Shown piece after piece: positions 25,368 to 39,300 of a DNA stretch of 64,000 bases. Where the stretch lies: NCBI RefSeq assembly GCF_030272615.1, contig NC_081413.1:552137136-552201135 (forward strand). Reading direction: 5' to 3'. The stretch is from Cryptomeria japonica. Taxonomy: Eukaryota > Streptophyta > Pinopsida > Cupressales > Cupressaceae. The notes below the pieces were generated by a model that had not been told where the DNA came from, searched no databases, and saw only the letters and a list, made by a program, of their open reading frames with translations. How positions within the stretch are numbered: the first letter of the stretch is position 1; each line of letters starts with the position of its first letter. The position numbers and the translations under genes are program-made.

Positions 25368-26390
25368 TGTAATGCCCCATCAAGATACCCTAAAGGAAAC
25401 AACTACAAACACTCAAAAAGAGTGCAAATAATTTTTTTTTAAAACATTAATAAACTTTAAGATGAAATAAGTTAAACATTGCAATTTAATTTGCACAAGC
25501 GGAAGACTTAACTAATCACCTAAAGGGTTTCCAACAAGGATTACTCGATTAATCCAATGAACATAAGGTGTATTAATCCAATTAACAATGAGATTGATTA
25601 AAACTGCTCATGATAGAATGATTACCACATTAACATAGCAATTAAATTCCATAAGAGATTAAACTAAGCACGATTGAATATATACAACTACCATTAGTTT
25701 CATTACATCACTAAAGCTACATTCATCATAATCCATATTACTCGATTTTATTTATAACTTCATACATCCAATTAAGATTAATATCACCTAAAATACATTA
25801 TAAATTTTAACTATAATACCATTCATACATCCAAGATTAAAAGGAACCAAATGAACACATACACCATACAACACCAATTGATATCAAAGTTCACCCCTAA
25901 TGGGCTACATCTCCGGGTCCACTTCAAGTGCAAGACTATTCTAATAAATAAAAGATGAATAAGACATAAAGTTTACATCAATTACAACCTACCATCAAGG
26001 CTTACATAAATAAATGATACATATGACACATAGAGTCCAAGAGATACATGAATGATCCGAGAAGAACAAAAGGATCCATCTAAAACATCCAGAATATAGT
26101 AAATACAAAAATAACAACTAGAGCACCTGCAAAGCTAATCTATCGCAAGAAGGCATGAATAAAATACTCAATGGAAAGTGGCACTACCACTCGACCATTT
26201 GGCCCAAAAAGGAACCACGCCTCCATGCTAGGAGATAGTACTAAGGCCCTCAAACAAGCCACCACAAAGCATCACATGGTCTCACATGTACATTAGGTAC
26301 TCACACAAGGTATACGCATACAAGCATGACTCTCACAAGAGTGATCCAAGTAAAGCCAACACATGACTACACAATAGTGAACATAAGGGG
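25368..26390 (-). repeat. 5' LTR fragment, PBS-proximal piece
   Basis: 1,023 bp that align with 3171-4166 of the 3' LTR. The match breaks at GAACATAAGGGG, where purine-rich DNA (TAGAGGGAGAAG) takes over. Positions from about 25694 to 26390 are present a second time at 34211-34904. Confidence 0.85.
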
Positions 26391-27835
26391 TAGAGGGAGA
26401 AGAGAGATGGACATGGGATGGAGTTGGAGATGGAGAAAGAGAGGAATAGGGAGGAGAGAAAGATAGATAAAGAAGCTATGTGAATACCACTCCCTGCAAC
26501 AAACTATGATTAGCAATAGTTATATGCAATGATGTTATAATTTATTCCACACAAATTGTGGTGTGTTTTCAATGATACAACAAGAAAAATTTGATTAAAA
26601 AATTGGCAAAAATATCCAATGGCTTAGATACATAAAATCATCTTCCATGGTTCTAAGATGATATCAACAATCAATCCTCAAAGTCAGTGGTTTAGATTCA
26701 TATAAAAATATCTTAGGGTGGCGATTTGGTTTATTAAAATTGAATGGGAGGGGATCTCCATTTTTGGTTGAACATTGCTCATAATTTCTAGTTTCTCCTT
26801 TATTTATTCTATAGTTAGTTTGAAACAATGTTAATAAGAAAATTTTATCTTAAAATTATTATTTTTCGTTGATTTTTAGTGGACATTAATACTTGTGAAA
26901 ATAAAAATTTGTTAACTGTACTTATATCAATTTAAAAAAATGTTTTGAAATAACTTAATTAATGATAGGTGAGTAATTTAACAAGTAGATAGATATACTT
27001 GAAAAATGAAATAGAAAGATGAAGTGTTTAGCTTAATAATTGAAGAATTATGTGACTTAAGGAGGACTCTAGAGTAATATGCCATTATGTTTTGAAAGTG
27101 TGATCTTTGAATGTATTTATTCTACATTGGATCTCTCTTTTGTGAGAGGACAAGTTTGTAGTTGTGATCTAGTCCTCTATGCCTAAATTTGTTGTTGTTG
27201 GATGTGGAATTCTATTTTCTCTTTCATTCTTGATAGATCTCCTACCGTACACTTTTACGATGTATAAGGGCTACACATATTTAGAAATACCTAAATTGAG
27301 TTGTTATGTGACATGGAAACATTCATGAAGTTCAACCTTGGACAAATAAGAGAGGAACAATCAAAGACAACAAGTAGGTGACAAAAATGATGTATGCATT
27401 TTTATTTTTTTCCATGCCTAAAGTCCAAATATGTCATTATTAATGGTTCCTTCAACACTTTACGATGAAAGAATGCTTGGTAAACAAGTGATGTGAATTT
27501 AATGCAAATTAGATGTCTTTAAATATTAACGCATAATATCAAATCAAACAAAGATTTGTTAGTTGAGTTTAGTGGTGAGGGTAAAGAGGGCTTGTTAGCC
27601 AGATTTAAATTTTGATTCTAATTTAAAATGAGGAGGGACAGGTTTGTGATCATGGTTGCATCCACAATCACATGAGTTTTTCTCAAGATAAGCAAGTAGT
27701 CAAGAGCAAATGGCTTAATACTATATGAAAGTAGGTTGATAGATAGGTGTTAAATGTGTGATATAGAAAAATGTATAGGTAACTATTTTTGAAGTATTTT
27801 TGTATCAAGATAAGGAGGCTATACATGTAAGAATA
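26391..27835. other. Non-coding DNA inside the split 5' LTR
   Basis: It begins with about 80 purine-rich bases (26391-26475), then unremarkable AT-rich sequence without ORFs. No terminal repeat or target duplication was found at the junction with the LTR. Confidence 0.5.
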
Positions 27836-28440
27836 TACCTCTAAATTAGGAAGATAATTAGGTTTCATTGCCAACAAACTCATGTTACATTTGCAAGAGG
27901 CAAAGAGAGAGGGAGAGAGTGAGAGAGAATAGAAAGAAGGGGAGAAAGAGGGGGAAAGAGTGAGTGAGAAAGAGGAGTAAGGAGATAGAGATAGAGAAGA
28001 AGATATAAATGGAGATGGAGACAAAGATACATATATAGAGAGGGAGAGATATGAAGATAATGATTGAGATGGAAAGTGATATATAGAGAGATGAAGGGAG
28101 AGGGATAGAGATAAGTTTTTAGATAGATAGAGAGATAACAAGATAGACATAAAGAGAGAGATGGAAGAAGAAGTATGTATAGAGGTATATGAAGATGGAA
28201 AAGGTTTGAGAGAGGAAAGATTATAGTCTATTTTTTGCATATATTTGTGTAGTGAATCAAGTGAATTGGTAGACGATTTACCAAATGACATTGTTTGTGT
28301 AAAAAATTTACATTTCAATGAATAAGTGATAACATCAAATCAACTATGAATCCACTTAGAAGGATCCAAACATGACTAAAACAAACCTCTAAATTAGGAA
28401 GATAATAAGGCTCTATTACCAAGAGTTTCATATTATGTTT
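27836..28440 (+). repeat. Header segments of the header-polypurine repeat family (two copies)
   Basis: 27836-27905 and 28375-28445 are two versions of the same sequence: ACCTCTAAATTAGGAAGATAAT, then a phrase meaning 'ATTACCAA..ACTCATGTTA..TTTGCAA', then purine-rich DNA. The second has about 140 more header bases upstream (28235-28375: TTTTTTGCATATATTTGTG..., CCACTTAGAAGGATCCAAACA). The same order recurs at 39029-39310 and 60214-60490. Confidence 0.65.
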
Positions 28441-28648
28441 GCAATAGGAAGAGGGGAAATATATAGATGAACATACATAGAGGTAGAGGGGGGGGAAGAG
28501 TATGAGAGAATTGGGTAACGAGATAAAGATAGAGATAGGGATAGGGATAGGGATAGAGATAGAGATAGAGATAGAGATGGAGATGGAGATAGAGATAAAT
28601 ATGGAGATAAAGATGAAGATGGAGAGGGATATGGAGAGGAGAGGGAGA

Positions 28649-28751
<103 letters not shown>

Positions 28752-29080
28752 TGGGATGCATATATATGAAAATAAATAAATAGAGAGGGGGAGAGAGGGA
28801 GAGATAGAAGAATAAATATGGAGAAAGAGAGGTAGAGGGAGACAAAGAGATATGGATATAGAGGTATAGGATGAGGGAGAAGGAGAGAGGGAAGGAGAGA
28901 GATGTACATATATAGACATAGAGTGAGAAATGTATAGAGATAGAGAGGGAAGAGGAAGATAGAGTGAGAGAGGAAGAGGGAGACAAATAGATAGGGAGAT
29001 AGAGAGAGGGAGAGGGAGAGATAGAGATAGGGAGATAAAGAGAAGAATGTAAAGATATATAGAGGATGAGGGAGAGGGAG

Positions 29081-29085
<5 letters not shown>

Positions 29086-29111
<26 letters not shown>

Positions 29112-29112
29112 G
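29086..29112. repeat. (GT)n microsatellite
   Basis: About 13 GT units inside GA-rich DNA. Another short one lies near 29971-29991. Confidence 0.9.
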
Positions 29113-31178
29113 TTGGATAGAGAGATAGAGATATAAGGAGATATAAAAAGAGAGGGGGAGAAAGAGGGAAAGATAGAGAAATATGAATGAGAAAAAAAGA
29201 GAGATAAAGATATATGGGAAGAGATAGGGAGAGAGGTAGAGATAAAGGGATAGAGGATAGGGAAGGAGTGAGGGAGAGACATATGGGGGGAGATAAAGAG
29301 ATGTAAGAGATAGAGGGAGGGAAAGGGAGAAAGATAGGTAGAAGAGGGGAGATAGAGAGAAGAGGGTGGAGAAAGGGAGAAATAGCTCAAAATATAGAGG
29401 GAGAGAGAGAGATACGAAATAGAGGTAGAGAAATATATTGATAGAAAGAGATAGAGAGAGGAGTGATATGTAGATAGATAGAGAGATAATTTGAGATAGA
29501 TATGTAAAGTAGGATAGATGTAGTGAATAAGAGAGACTAAGAAAGAAACAATAAAAAATAAAAAGAGATAGTGATATTTAGATAGAGTGAGGTAGACAAT
29601 GAAAGGGACGTGGATAGAGATAGAGAGATAGTGTTAGTGAGGTATGGATAGAAGGATCTAGAGAAAAGGAGAGAAAGAAAGATAGAGGGAGAGATAAATA
29701 GGAAGATAGTGGTCTAAAGTTGGAGAATCAGAGTGAATATAAGAGAGAGGTAGATATAATGAGATATATATATAGAGGGGAAGGGAGAGATAGGGATATA
29801 GAGATAGAGAGGGCAGGAGTTAGGGAGAAAGATTACAAAGACAATTAATAAAGAGACAAACACAAATATGGAGATTAGAAAGAAAGTTAGAGATAGCAAG
29901 GGAGAAATAGGAAGTGCATGTGAGAGTGCAAGAGAGATATAGAAATATACTTAGGGAGGGAAAAACATGGTGTTTGTGTGTGTGTGTGTGTTTGTAAGTG
30001 ATAGGAGAAAAGAGAGAGGGTGGTAAGGAGGTGGAGATAAAGAGGAAAATATAGATGGAGTTGGAGATAAAGGAGAGAGGGAGTGATATAGAAAGAGGGA
30101 GGTAAAAATAGATAGAGAGGAACATAGAGAGAGATAGGGAGATAGGAAAATATAAGTAAAGAGATATAGATAGAAATAGATAGAGGATCATAGAGAGAGA
30201 TATGGAGATAGGGATATAGAAGTAGAGAGATATAGATAGAGAGAGAGTGAAGAAAGAGATAAATAGAGAGATAAAATAGGAGAGGTGGATATGATTAGAT
30301 ATAGATAAAGAGACATGGGCAGATATAGGGAGATAAAGATAGAGGCTTAACAAGGCAACAAAGACAAGTAATAGAGAGAGGTATATAGGGAGAGATGGAG
30401 AGGGAAAAGATAAAGAGATTTGGAGAGAGGGATGGAGAGGAAGAGAAATATATAAAAATAGATAGAGAAGGAGGAAAAAGAAATAGATTTATATAGAAAG
30501 GACTGATAGGGAGAGAGGGAGAGAGATATAGGGATAGAAAGAGGGAGGGATGGAGATAAAAAGGAGAGTTAGAGAGATAGATGTAACTTGGGAAAGATAG
30601 AGGGTTGAGAGAGAGAAATATATAAAGAGTGGGAGATGGAAGGAGAGATTAAGATGGAGAGGGAGTTGAATGAAAATAGAAAGAGGGAGACAATGAGAGG
30701 GGAAGATGGGGAGATAGAAAGGTAAAGATGTAGGAAGTGATAAATAGAAGGAGAGATAGAGAGAAATATAAAGAGAGTAAGAGAAAGACAGGGATAGATG
30801 GAGTGAGTAATAGGGAGAGAGAGATGAAGATAATGGGATATAGATAGAGGGAGAGGGAGAGAAGGGAATATAGAGAGAGGGGGTCAATAATATGAGGTAA
30901 AGGAGGTAATAGAGATAAGTAATATATAGAGAGAGGGAAGGAGAAACATAGAGTCTATGTGTTTGAGTGAGAAGGAGATATAAAAGTAGAAATAGGGAGG
31001 GAGAAACACAAAGTGTGTGTGGGTGTGTGAGTTAGAAAAGAAGTAGAAATATATAAAAATTTTGCTAGATAATGAGAGAGGGGGAGACAAGTAGAGGTGG
31101 GATAGAAGGGAGATATAAAGAGGGAGACAGTGAGAGGGGAGATAGAAAGGTAAAGATATAAGATGAGATTGTGTGTGT

Positions 31179-31336
<158 letters not shown>

Positions 31337-31612
31337 AGAATTGGGGAACACAAAGTCAGTGTGAGTGATAGATTAGGTGATAGTTATAGAAAGGCAGACA
31401 TACATAAATAGATAGAGGAGGGAGAAAGATGAAGAGAAATAGAGAGATGATAGTAGAGAAGTAGAGATATATAGAAAGTTGGAGTGATAAGGAGAGAGGG
31501 AGAGAGTGAGAGAGGTAGGATAGAAAGACGGAGAGATTGAGAGATATATATAGTGGGAGGAGAGAGAGAGAGGTAGAGAGAGAGGGGGCGGGAGAGAGTC
31601 TCTTTCACTTTA

Positions 31613-32455
31613 ACTTTTAATTTATATTTTGTAGTTTTAAATTTACTTTATTATATAAATAAAATATCAAAATATAATTTTTACAGAATGATTAATTTTT
31701 AATAAGACAAATAATTACAAATTAAATTAGTTCTAATAACTTCTAATTATTATTGTAATTTCATAAAAATATATAAATCATAAAAAAATAATCAAACTTA
31801 CTTAAAAATAAAAAATTAAAATAAAATAAATGAAATCCAAAGTCAAAATAAATCAAATTTTTTAAAAAAAAATCAATATTAAACTTATTAAATTAATAAA
31901 TAATAGAAAAAGATAAAAGTAATTTTTAAATTTATTATAATTGAAATATCAATAATATCATATAAATTAAATTATAAATATAAATAATTAAAGATTAAAT
32001 TTATTCAAATAATTTTTAATTATTATTTATAATTTCATAAAAAAGACAATTAAATTTCAAATTTAAATTTAAATTTAAATCAAATTTAGAATTAAAAAAC
32101 TAAATGCAAAGTTAAAATATATTGAAATTAAATATTAATAAAATAGCAATTTAAAAAATGAATAATTAATACTAAAAAATATTAAATTAATAAATAATTA
32201 AAAATATATATTTTTATTGAAAACATACTATTTACATATGTATTAAAATATTAAAAATATAATTAAGAACCATTTGTATTATATATACATGGTATAAGTA
32301 AAAAATTAAAGTTAATGCCCACCTTAAAGTTAAAGTTAAAAAATATATAACTATTTGTACTATATGTACATGGTATGGTATATGTGAACATAGAGTTGAG
32401 GCCCATCTTGCCATAGTCAGTAAAAATAAAATAGATGACTCATATTTTTGTATCA
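31613..32455. other. AT-rich tract following the polypurine region
   Basis: More than 80 percent A+T by eye, full of AATTAAAT and AAATAAAT phrases, with no ORF above chance. The same kind of tract follows the polypurine DNA at 62841, so this may be the tail module of the repeat family. Two related phrases (CCATTTGTATTATATATACATGGTAT at 32269 and CTATTTGTACTATATGTACATGGTAT at 32350) are a local direct repeat. Confidence 0.6.
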
Positions 32456-32466
32456 TTTTGCACCTT

Positions 32467-32902
32467 TTAGGCTAGGGTCCCATGGGAGGGGCTTGGGCTC
32501 TATTTTTAAGGAAGAAATGGTCCCATGAGAAAAAAAAAATTCCTCTACGAGATTATTGAAATCTTTCCCCCAAAAAAGGAAGCCCCGAATTTTTAGGAAG
32601 TAGGCAAAAAAAAGGGTGGGGCTAGAAATTGCCCCACCAGCTTAGGAACTTTGTTTGCCACTTGTCAATAATTTGCACATTTCATTTCCTACCGAAATCA
32701 AATGAAGAGGGAAAATGACATTTATTTAATTAATTTTACCTTTTTTGTGCTCAAACTTCCTTAAATTTAGTAGTTCAAATTTTTAAGTTGGTTGCATAAC
32801 AAAACTCATGAGACGGCCATGTTTAATTTTTTCCTAAAAATTCTTAGCTGCCCAACTCTATTTTTAAGGAAGCCCCCCTCCATGGGACCCCAACCTTAAT
32901 AG
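32467..32902. mobile_element. MITE-like sequence with imperfect terminal inverted repeats
   Basis: GGGTCCCATGGGAGGGGCTT near 32475-32494 and its inverted counterpart near 32872-32891 (AGCCCCCCTCCATGGGACCC) can pair. The inverted match extends outwards with mismatches (TTTTAGGCTAG against ATTAAGGTTGG). The interior is non-coding. The phrase CTCTATTTTTAAGGAAG also occurs in direct orientation next to each end (32499-32515, 32856-32872). No clear target duplication was found, so the class is open. Confidence 0.45.
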
Positions 32903-34210
32903 CACACCAAACGAAGCGTGAAAACTGAAATAACCTATAAAAAATTAGTAGATTACTATACACAATACATGATGTAAGTAGTGATGGTCGGAAACAAACT
33001 ACATGACAACTGTTCGTAATATTTTTTATTTTTAAACTGTTTGTAATCTCTTCCAAATCTCTCCACTTGGATTGGATATTCTTTTCTTCTACACAATCAA
33101 ACTCTGACGATATTTAACACACAATATACAGGAAAACATTAAAGAAAACTGACACAAAGAAAAATGGACGATTGTGATTTATTCAATCATCTTGTAGTGC
33201 TTTTAAGCAATTTTCAGTCATAGATTTGGAAATAGAGGTTGTGCATCTCAAATAAGAAATGCCTTCGACATAATGATGTAAAATGGATGCAAATGATATC
33301 ATGTACTTAGTTGGCTCAAGAGATGAAAATAAAGTGAGTCATTTAGTCAAATGTTGAAATTAAATTTTGGAAAGGAAATGGCTAACTTTGTGGCTATAGA
33401 GTTAACCCCACAACCATAGAAACAACTTTGGGTAAGTAAGTGATTAGATGTATGTGTCTAACATGAAATTACACCATACATGTATATATACTCACTTTGT
33501 TTGTTCATTTATATCATATTGATTAGTTGAAAGGCAAATGATCTCACTTTGTACAATAGATTGTCATTTTATATCATTAAGGCTAGTGGTGGACTAATCA
33601 TAGACCATATGGGTTAGAACAAGGTAAATAACATTATAAATATTCAAAATATTTATTTGATGGTGTACATAATTTCAAATTTAAAAGTATAACAAACATT
33701 TAGAGTTTTATAATGATCTCACGCACAAATAACATGAAATACATATGCAATTAATATTTAAAAGTTATTTTTTATTAATTAATTGACCCAATTAAAATGA
33801 AACACAAAACCCTAGAAAACCAAGAGAATTTAATATACAAGAAGTGATTTTCTCTCTTTAATTTACTCATAGACCAATCATTTCACTAAGCATTAACCAA
33901 AAGAAGGGAGGATTGATGAATCTAGGTGGGCTTTCAACAAGCCTATATTAAAGACTTCAACAACTTCAAATGTTTTGAGGAGATTTGAAACTAGGCTTTC
34001 AACAAGACTATATTAAAGACTTCAATGACTTCAAAATGTTTTGAGGAAATTTGAAACTAATCCCCATAGCTCAAACTAGGTTTTTTTGGGGGAGACCAAC
34101 ATTTTTTTGACCATATGTGTTATATAAAGGATATCTACACAAGAAATTATGCAAGTTTCTATTTAATCTAGCAGGTAACTATAAATATTGTTTGACAATT
34201 AATGGTTTCT
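32903..34210. other. Non-coding DNA upstream of the second LTR piece
   Basis: No gene seen. It holds a short conserved phrase at 33245-33275 (CTCAAATAAGAAATGCCTTCG) that recurs in diverged form near 43260 and 52155, and a tandem duplication at 33929-34059. Confidence 0.5.
33929..34059. repeat. 65-bp tandem duplication
   Basis: GGCTTTCAACAAG.CTATATT...GAAACTA occurs twice back to back (33929-33993 and 33994-34059) with only a few differences. The frames of the two copies are not open. Confidence 0.85.
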
Positions 34211-37200
34211 TAGTTTCATTACATCACTAAAGCTACATTCATCATAATCTATATTACCACATTTAATTTATAACTTCATACATCCAATTAAGATTGATAT
34301 CACCTAAATTACATTATAGATTTTAACTATAATACCATTCATACATCCAAAATTAAATGAACCAGATGAACATATACACCATACAACACCAATCGATATC
34401 GGAGTTCACCCCTAATGGGCTACATCTCCAGGTCCACTTCAAGTGAAAGACTATTCTAATAAATAAAAGATGAATAATACATAAATTTTACATCAATTAC
34501 AACCTGCCATCAAGGCATGCATAAACAAATGATACATATGACCACATAGGGTCAAAGAGATACATGAGTGATCCGAGAAGAACAAAAGGATACATCTGAA
34601 ACATGGAATGGAGTAAATACAAAAATAACAATCGGAGCACTTGCAAAGCTAATCTATCGCAAGAAGGCACGAACAAAATACCCAATGGAAAGTGGCACTA
34701 CCATTTGAGCATGTGGCCCAAAAAGGAACCACCCCTCCATGCTAGGAGATAGTACTAAGGCCCTCAAACAAGCCACCACAAAGAATCACATGGTCTCACA
34801 TGTACATCAGGTACTCACACAAGGCATAAGCATACAAGCATGACTCTCACAAGAGTGCTCCAAGTAAAGCCAACACATGACTACACACTAGTGAACATAA
34901 GGGGAGAGTGTCATCGCATAGTTGGTATGGACTCTGGCAAGCCTCCATAGGCCACGACCCCCATCCTGGGTTACGCTAGTAGCCTCTTCCGAACCTTTGC
35001 CTCCCATCCATGTCTCATGCGGTACCCAACAAACCTTTCATGCAGACAAGCTAGTTGGTTTGTTATTCCAAGCCTTCCTACTGCATCTTGAGTCCGTACT
35101 AGCACTCAACCATGAGCAGGGAACAATTTATCTTGATTAGTGTTTGTATAACCCAACCCCCCCATTTTTAAATTAATTTATCACTTATTACTCGGCTTTC
35201 GATGGTTTATCCTACTATCTCTTTGGGCACGACCCCCACTCAAAAGCCACTCTTCCTTATGATACTACACAACCTCCGAAGAACCCCAAGGAAAATCACA
35301 AATTACCAACATAAGGAGTTCAAAAAGAAAAATTGAAGGACAACTTGATTAAACAAACCTTCTACCAAGGTTAAATCAATTGGAGGCGTGGAATGAACAA
35401 ATGGTCTATCCACAAAACAAGACCAAAATCACAATAAGGCAAGTACGACCACAACCAAAACTTAACCCAATCAACTTGCACAATAAACTTACATTCAACA
35501 ACATGCCATCATGACACGAAAATGACTCTTACAAATTGGCACAAAAAATCCACCAAGTAGTGTAAAACTCAAATGAATACACTTGCACTCTAAATAATCC
35601 ATGTTAAGGAATCATAATAATCACTCATAAAATACTAAAAACCAATATCATCTAATTGCAGCTATTCAATAACTGACTCTTTCATGAAAAGCACACCACA
35701 ATATGGAATAACGCATGAAGACGATCCAAGTAAACATACATTCAAATAAACTTGTTCAATATTCGATTTTAAACCATACACCTTAAAAAGAATAACAACA
35801 ACTTGAAGCCTAAATAAACCATCATTTAAAGACAAATATAAAATAATTTCAATTAAAGCCAATTTGGCTATAACAAAGACCACTTGAATTTCAAATTTCA
35901 AGATAATGAAAATTAACATTTGAAATACTTTTAAAAACTAAATTTGATGCATAAATCAAAATAATCTTTGAAATTCAAAGTCATATCGACAAAACATAAT
36001 TGATGGCTAACAATATAAATTTTATCTGCACAACTAATTTGCATTTACATTAAATCAATATTTAACATTTTCTTCATATAATAAATTCAAAATACATAGT
36101 ATAAAAATATTTAAATATTAATTACTAAACTGATATTTTTTTTAAATCGAATTTCATCTAACACCATATTCTGAATAAAAATTATAAATTGGAAATTACA
36201 AATTTACAAATTACAAATTATATATATATATTACACATTGCACAGGAAATAACATTTACTGTGATTTTGTTTTGATTAAGTTTTTTTTTTTTTAAATTCA
36301 CACAAATAACTCATGGCAACGATGCATTTCTAGCATATGTACTCAATTACTCAATTGGCCCTAACGCTAGAGGACGGATCTGATTCAATCCACAAATGAA
36401 ATTTTCATATATAATATCATTATTGCACATAATAATTTCACATTTAAAACATTAGATTCTCATTTTTCAAAAAGTCTAAGGAGACCAATAACCAGGTTTT
36501 AGAGGCCATCCACCATTGATGGACCTTCAAAAACTCAAAAAATTAAAACTTTCCAAATCAAAAATTCCTTAAAACCCATTGGTTGATGGGTGCACAACAT
36601 CACACTTTTGAAATAAAATTCACTTTCTGGGCATACATAAAAAATTTGGGCAGCATTTCCCTAAAGCAACTCTCATTTAAAAAAAATGAAGCATACAAAT
36701 TCAAATCTAAACTAAAATCCAAAATTCAAGTTGGAGAAAGGTTTCTAAATCCATTTTCTATCCATTTGCAACAAGAATTACACAATTTCATAAAGAATCA
36801 AGGGAGAAATCAAATAAACTCACCTTCAAGTTGAAAAATTTCAAAATGAAACATGGAGCCAAAGACTCTAAAAGAACTCATGAAAACCAAGTAGAAACAA
36901 GAGTTTTCCCACTCGAATCCAACAAACTCCTACCCACAAAATCTCTCCAAGCAAATCTTTCCCAATCAAAATTTTAAAAACCCATTGTAGAGTTGGAAAT
37001 CTCCAAAATTTGGAAAATAATACTCATTGTTCAAAAATTCATATCACATATTTAATTCCACCATATGGTAATAAATAGATACTCTAATTTTGCTAGCTTA
37101 ATATAATTTGATTTATCAATTTGTAAAAACAATGGTCTTATTTTAAAAAAAAAAAACAATTACTCAAACCAAATATAATTTAACTTTCACTAATAATTCA

Positions 37201-38065
37201 ACATTCACTCTAACTTAGATAATTAAAACTAATTGATTAATTAATTAATAAACCACAAAAATGATTCTAATATAATTTATTCTCAATTCCCTTTAATCAA
37301 CACGACACATATTGAATTTTCATTAACTACTCAAGAAGAGAATAATTAAACACACAAAATGCATAACACGCAACACTCAACTGAAACCACAATAGAACAT
37401 GACACACATACCAATGTTGGAAAAGTGGCCTACTTTGCGAACTGACAAGGAAAACAAAAGACTGACGATGCTCACAATTGAGCAAGGCTAGGGTTAAAAT
37501 TAGGACCTTAGAACTACCTCCTCCACTTCCATTAGGTTAATTAGGTATGCTCATACCTATGGAGCCAGGTGGAGATGATACCTTGTACCTGCAATTCCCT
37601 ACATCACCGAACCACACATACATATATATACACAAACATGGTAAACACATTGGTGAAGAAGAATCGTGACGTTCCATGTCACACCGAAATGAGTGACAGA
37701 AAATCATCTCCTCGCACCCCATACACTTCCACACAACATGATGACATATACATGAAGCAACTCGCATGTAAATTAAATGTGTTAGTCCATCATTAGTAAT
37801 GCATAAATAAACTTAACATTTCCCCATTGATAAAATACGATGTAGAAGTAGAGTTAACAACTATTCATCAATAAGTAATAATGTATATTCAATATCTATT
37901 CCTTAATGAACTATAATGCATAATCATATTCACCAAACACACTCCAAAGCATAATACCAAATTACACATCACAATCATAATAAATCAACCATCCACATAA
38001 ACCACTAAAAAGTCAACCTTGGTCAACGAGGCCAAAAAGGGTCTGAACATGGTAGGGGTACTACA
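34211..38065 (-). repeat. 5' LTR fragment, outer piece (also carries the unoccupied LINE site)
   Basis: 3,855 bp that match the 3' LTR from about its base 305 to its end. The right end is ...GGTACTACA at 38065, the element's outer 5' terminus (TGTAGTACC on the minus strand). It lacks the LINE: AATATTTAAATATTAATTACTAAACTG runs uninterrupted near 36105-36130. Its first 695 bp repeat 25694-26390. It could instead be part of a separate, truncated LTR, but the five bases after it nearly match those before 3171. Confidence 0.8.
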
Positions 38066-38070
38066 TGAAT
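38066..38070. repeat. Right target-site duplication of the large LTR element (TGAAT)
   Basis: TGAAT directly after the LTR terminus; compare CGAAT at 3166-3170. One transition separates them. Confidence 0.5.
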
Positions 38071-38434
38071 TGTCTATCCAAAGATTCGATGGTATTTAAT
38101 AATAAATTTAAAATGCATAATACAATTTTTTAAATTCTTATATAATTAAAAAATACGATCAAGAGCGCATTTGAACTTGGCATACAACTACCCTTTATTG
38201 TCTTTTATCGTCGGTTAATTGCGAGCCACACACATTGTGTTGGCTATTTCAACATTCCATACATCAATCTTGGACAATGAGCCAATTTATACATATTTTA
38301 AGGTCAATGAAGGGGACACCCTTTGTCGTTCTTCCTTGTGCTGATCCTAGTACAAAAAGATGAGAGGATGGCATGAAATTATTGAATTCATAATTTATTG
38401 TGCTTATTAATTGACCTTTTCAGCCATGGCCTAT

Positions 38435-38441
38435 TATAAAA
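38435..38441 (+). promoter_or_regulatory. Possible TATA box of the small two-exon gene
   Basis: TATAAAA, 139 bases before the ATG at 38580. This would put transcription start near 38470 and give a leader of about 110 bases. The support is position and sequence only. Confidence 0.35.
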
Positions 38442-39028
38442 ATCAGATTTGAAAGAGGGGAATCACAAAGAGAAAAGCCCTTCCTAGCTATTCTGCTAGA
38501 TCCATCTTGTCTACTAACAAAGAAAACAACACTACTTAGAGATTTTCTTTCTTCTCTGTTTTATTTCCTCACTATTAAGATGGCCAAAAAATTTTGCTCT
38601 TGTTGCAGCTTACTCTAGACAAGAAGCCACTATCACTAATTTTAAGAATTTTATAGAGAAATTCAATGATATAAGCCAGATTCATGGTCTAATTCCAGTT
38701 TTAGAAGAGCTTTTGAAGATTGCGGTAAGTTGTCTACACATATGTTTTATATTGTTGGAAATATAATCTTTATTACAAGAATTTCTGCAATTCTAAATTT
38801 AGAATATCTTTTGCCTTACGAAAATTGTAGTCATCTACACTTTGATTCCTTAAAAATACAATAAGAAGATATATGATATAATACAAAAGATTAAATAAAT
38901 AGATAATTTAAATCTATTTGCTAATAAAAATTCTTTCAACATAATAAGGACAACAAAAAGTTTAAAATGACCTTAAATTTTTTAACTAATCATTATTTAA
39001 GTTATAAAGATAATATTATAGTTAAACT

Positions 39029-39300
39029 AGCAATTGTACCTTGGTGTGCAATAGGTACGCCGAATAGATGTGGAATGATTATAAAAAAAAATTGATCTAT
39101 TTTTTCATACATTTGTGCAACACATGAGATCAACTAGCATACTATTTAGTAAATGATATTGTTTATTCAACAAAGGTCTCAACATTTGGGGAAGTTATAG
39201 ATTCAAATCAGCTATTTATTCACTTAAATGGACAAATATAATCAAACAAAACCTTTAAACTGGGAAGATAATCAAGCTCAATTACCAATAGGCTTATGTT
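39029..39300 (+). repeat. Header of the header-polypurine repeat family
   Basis: TAGCAATTGTACCTTGGTGTGCAATAGGTACGCC begins the header in split form here: TAGCAATTGTACC at 39029, then GGTGTGCAATAGGTACGCC at 39043-39061, whose two 7-base arms can fold into a hairpin with G.T pairs. It aligns with 60214-60490 for about 270 bases and, less fully, with 28235-28445. Confidence 0.75.
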
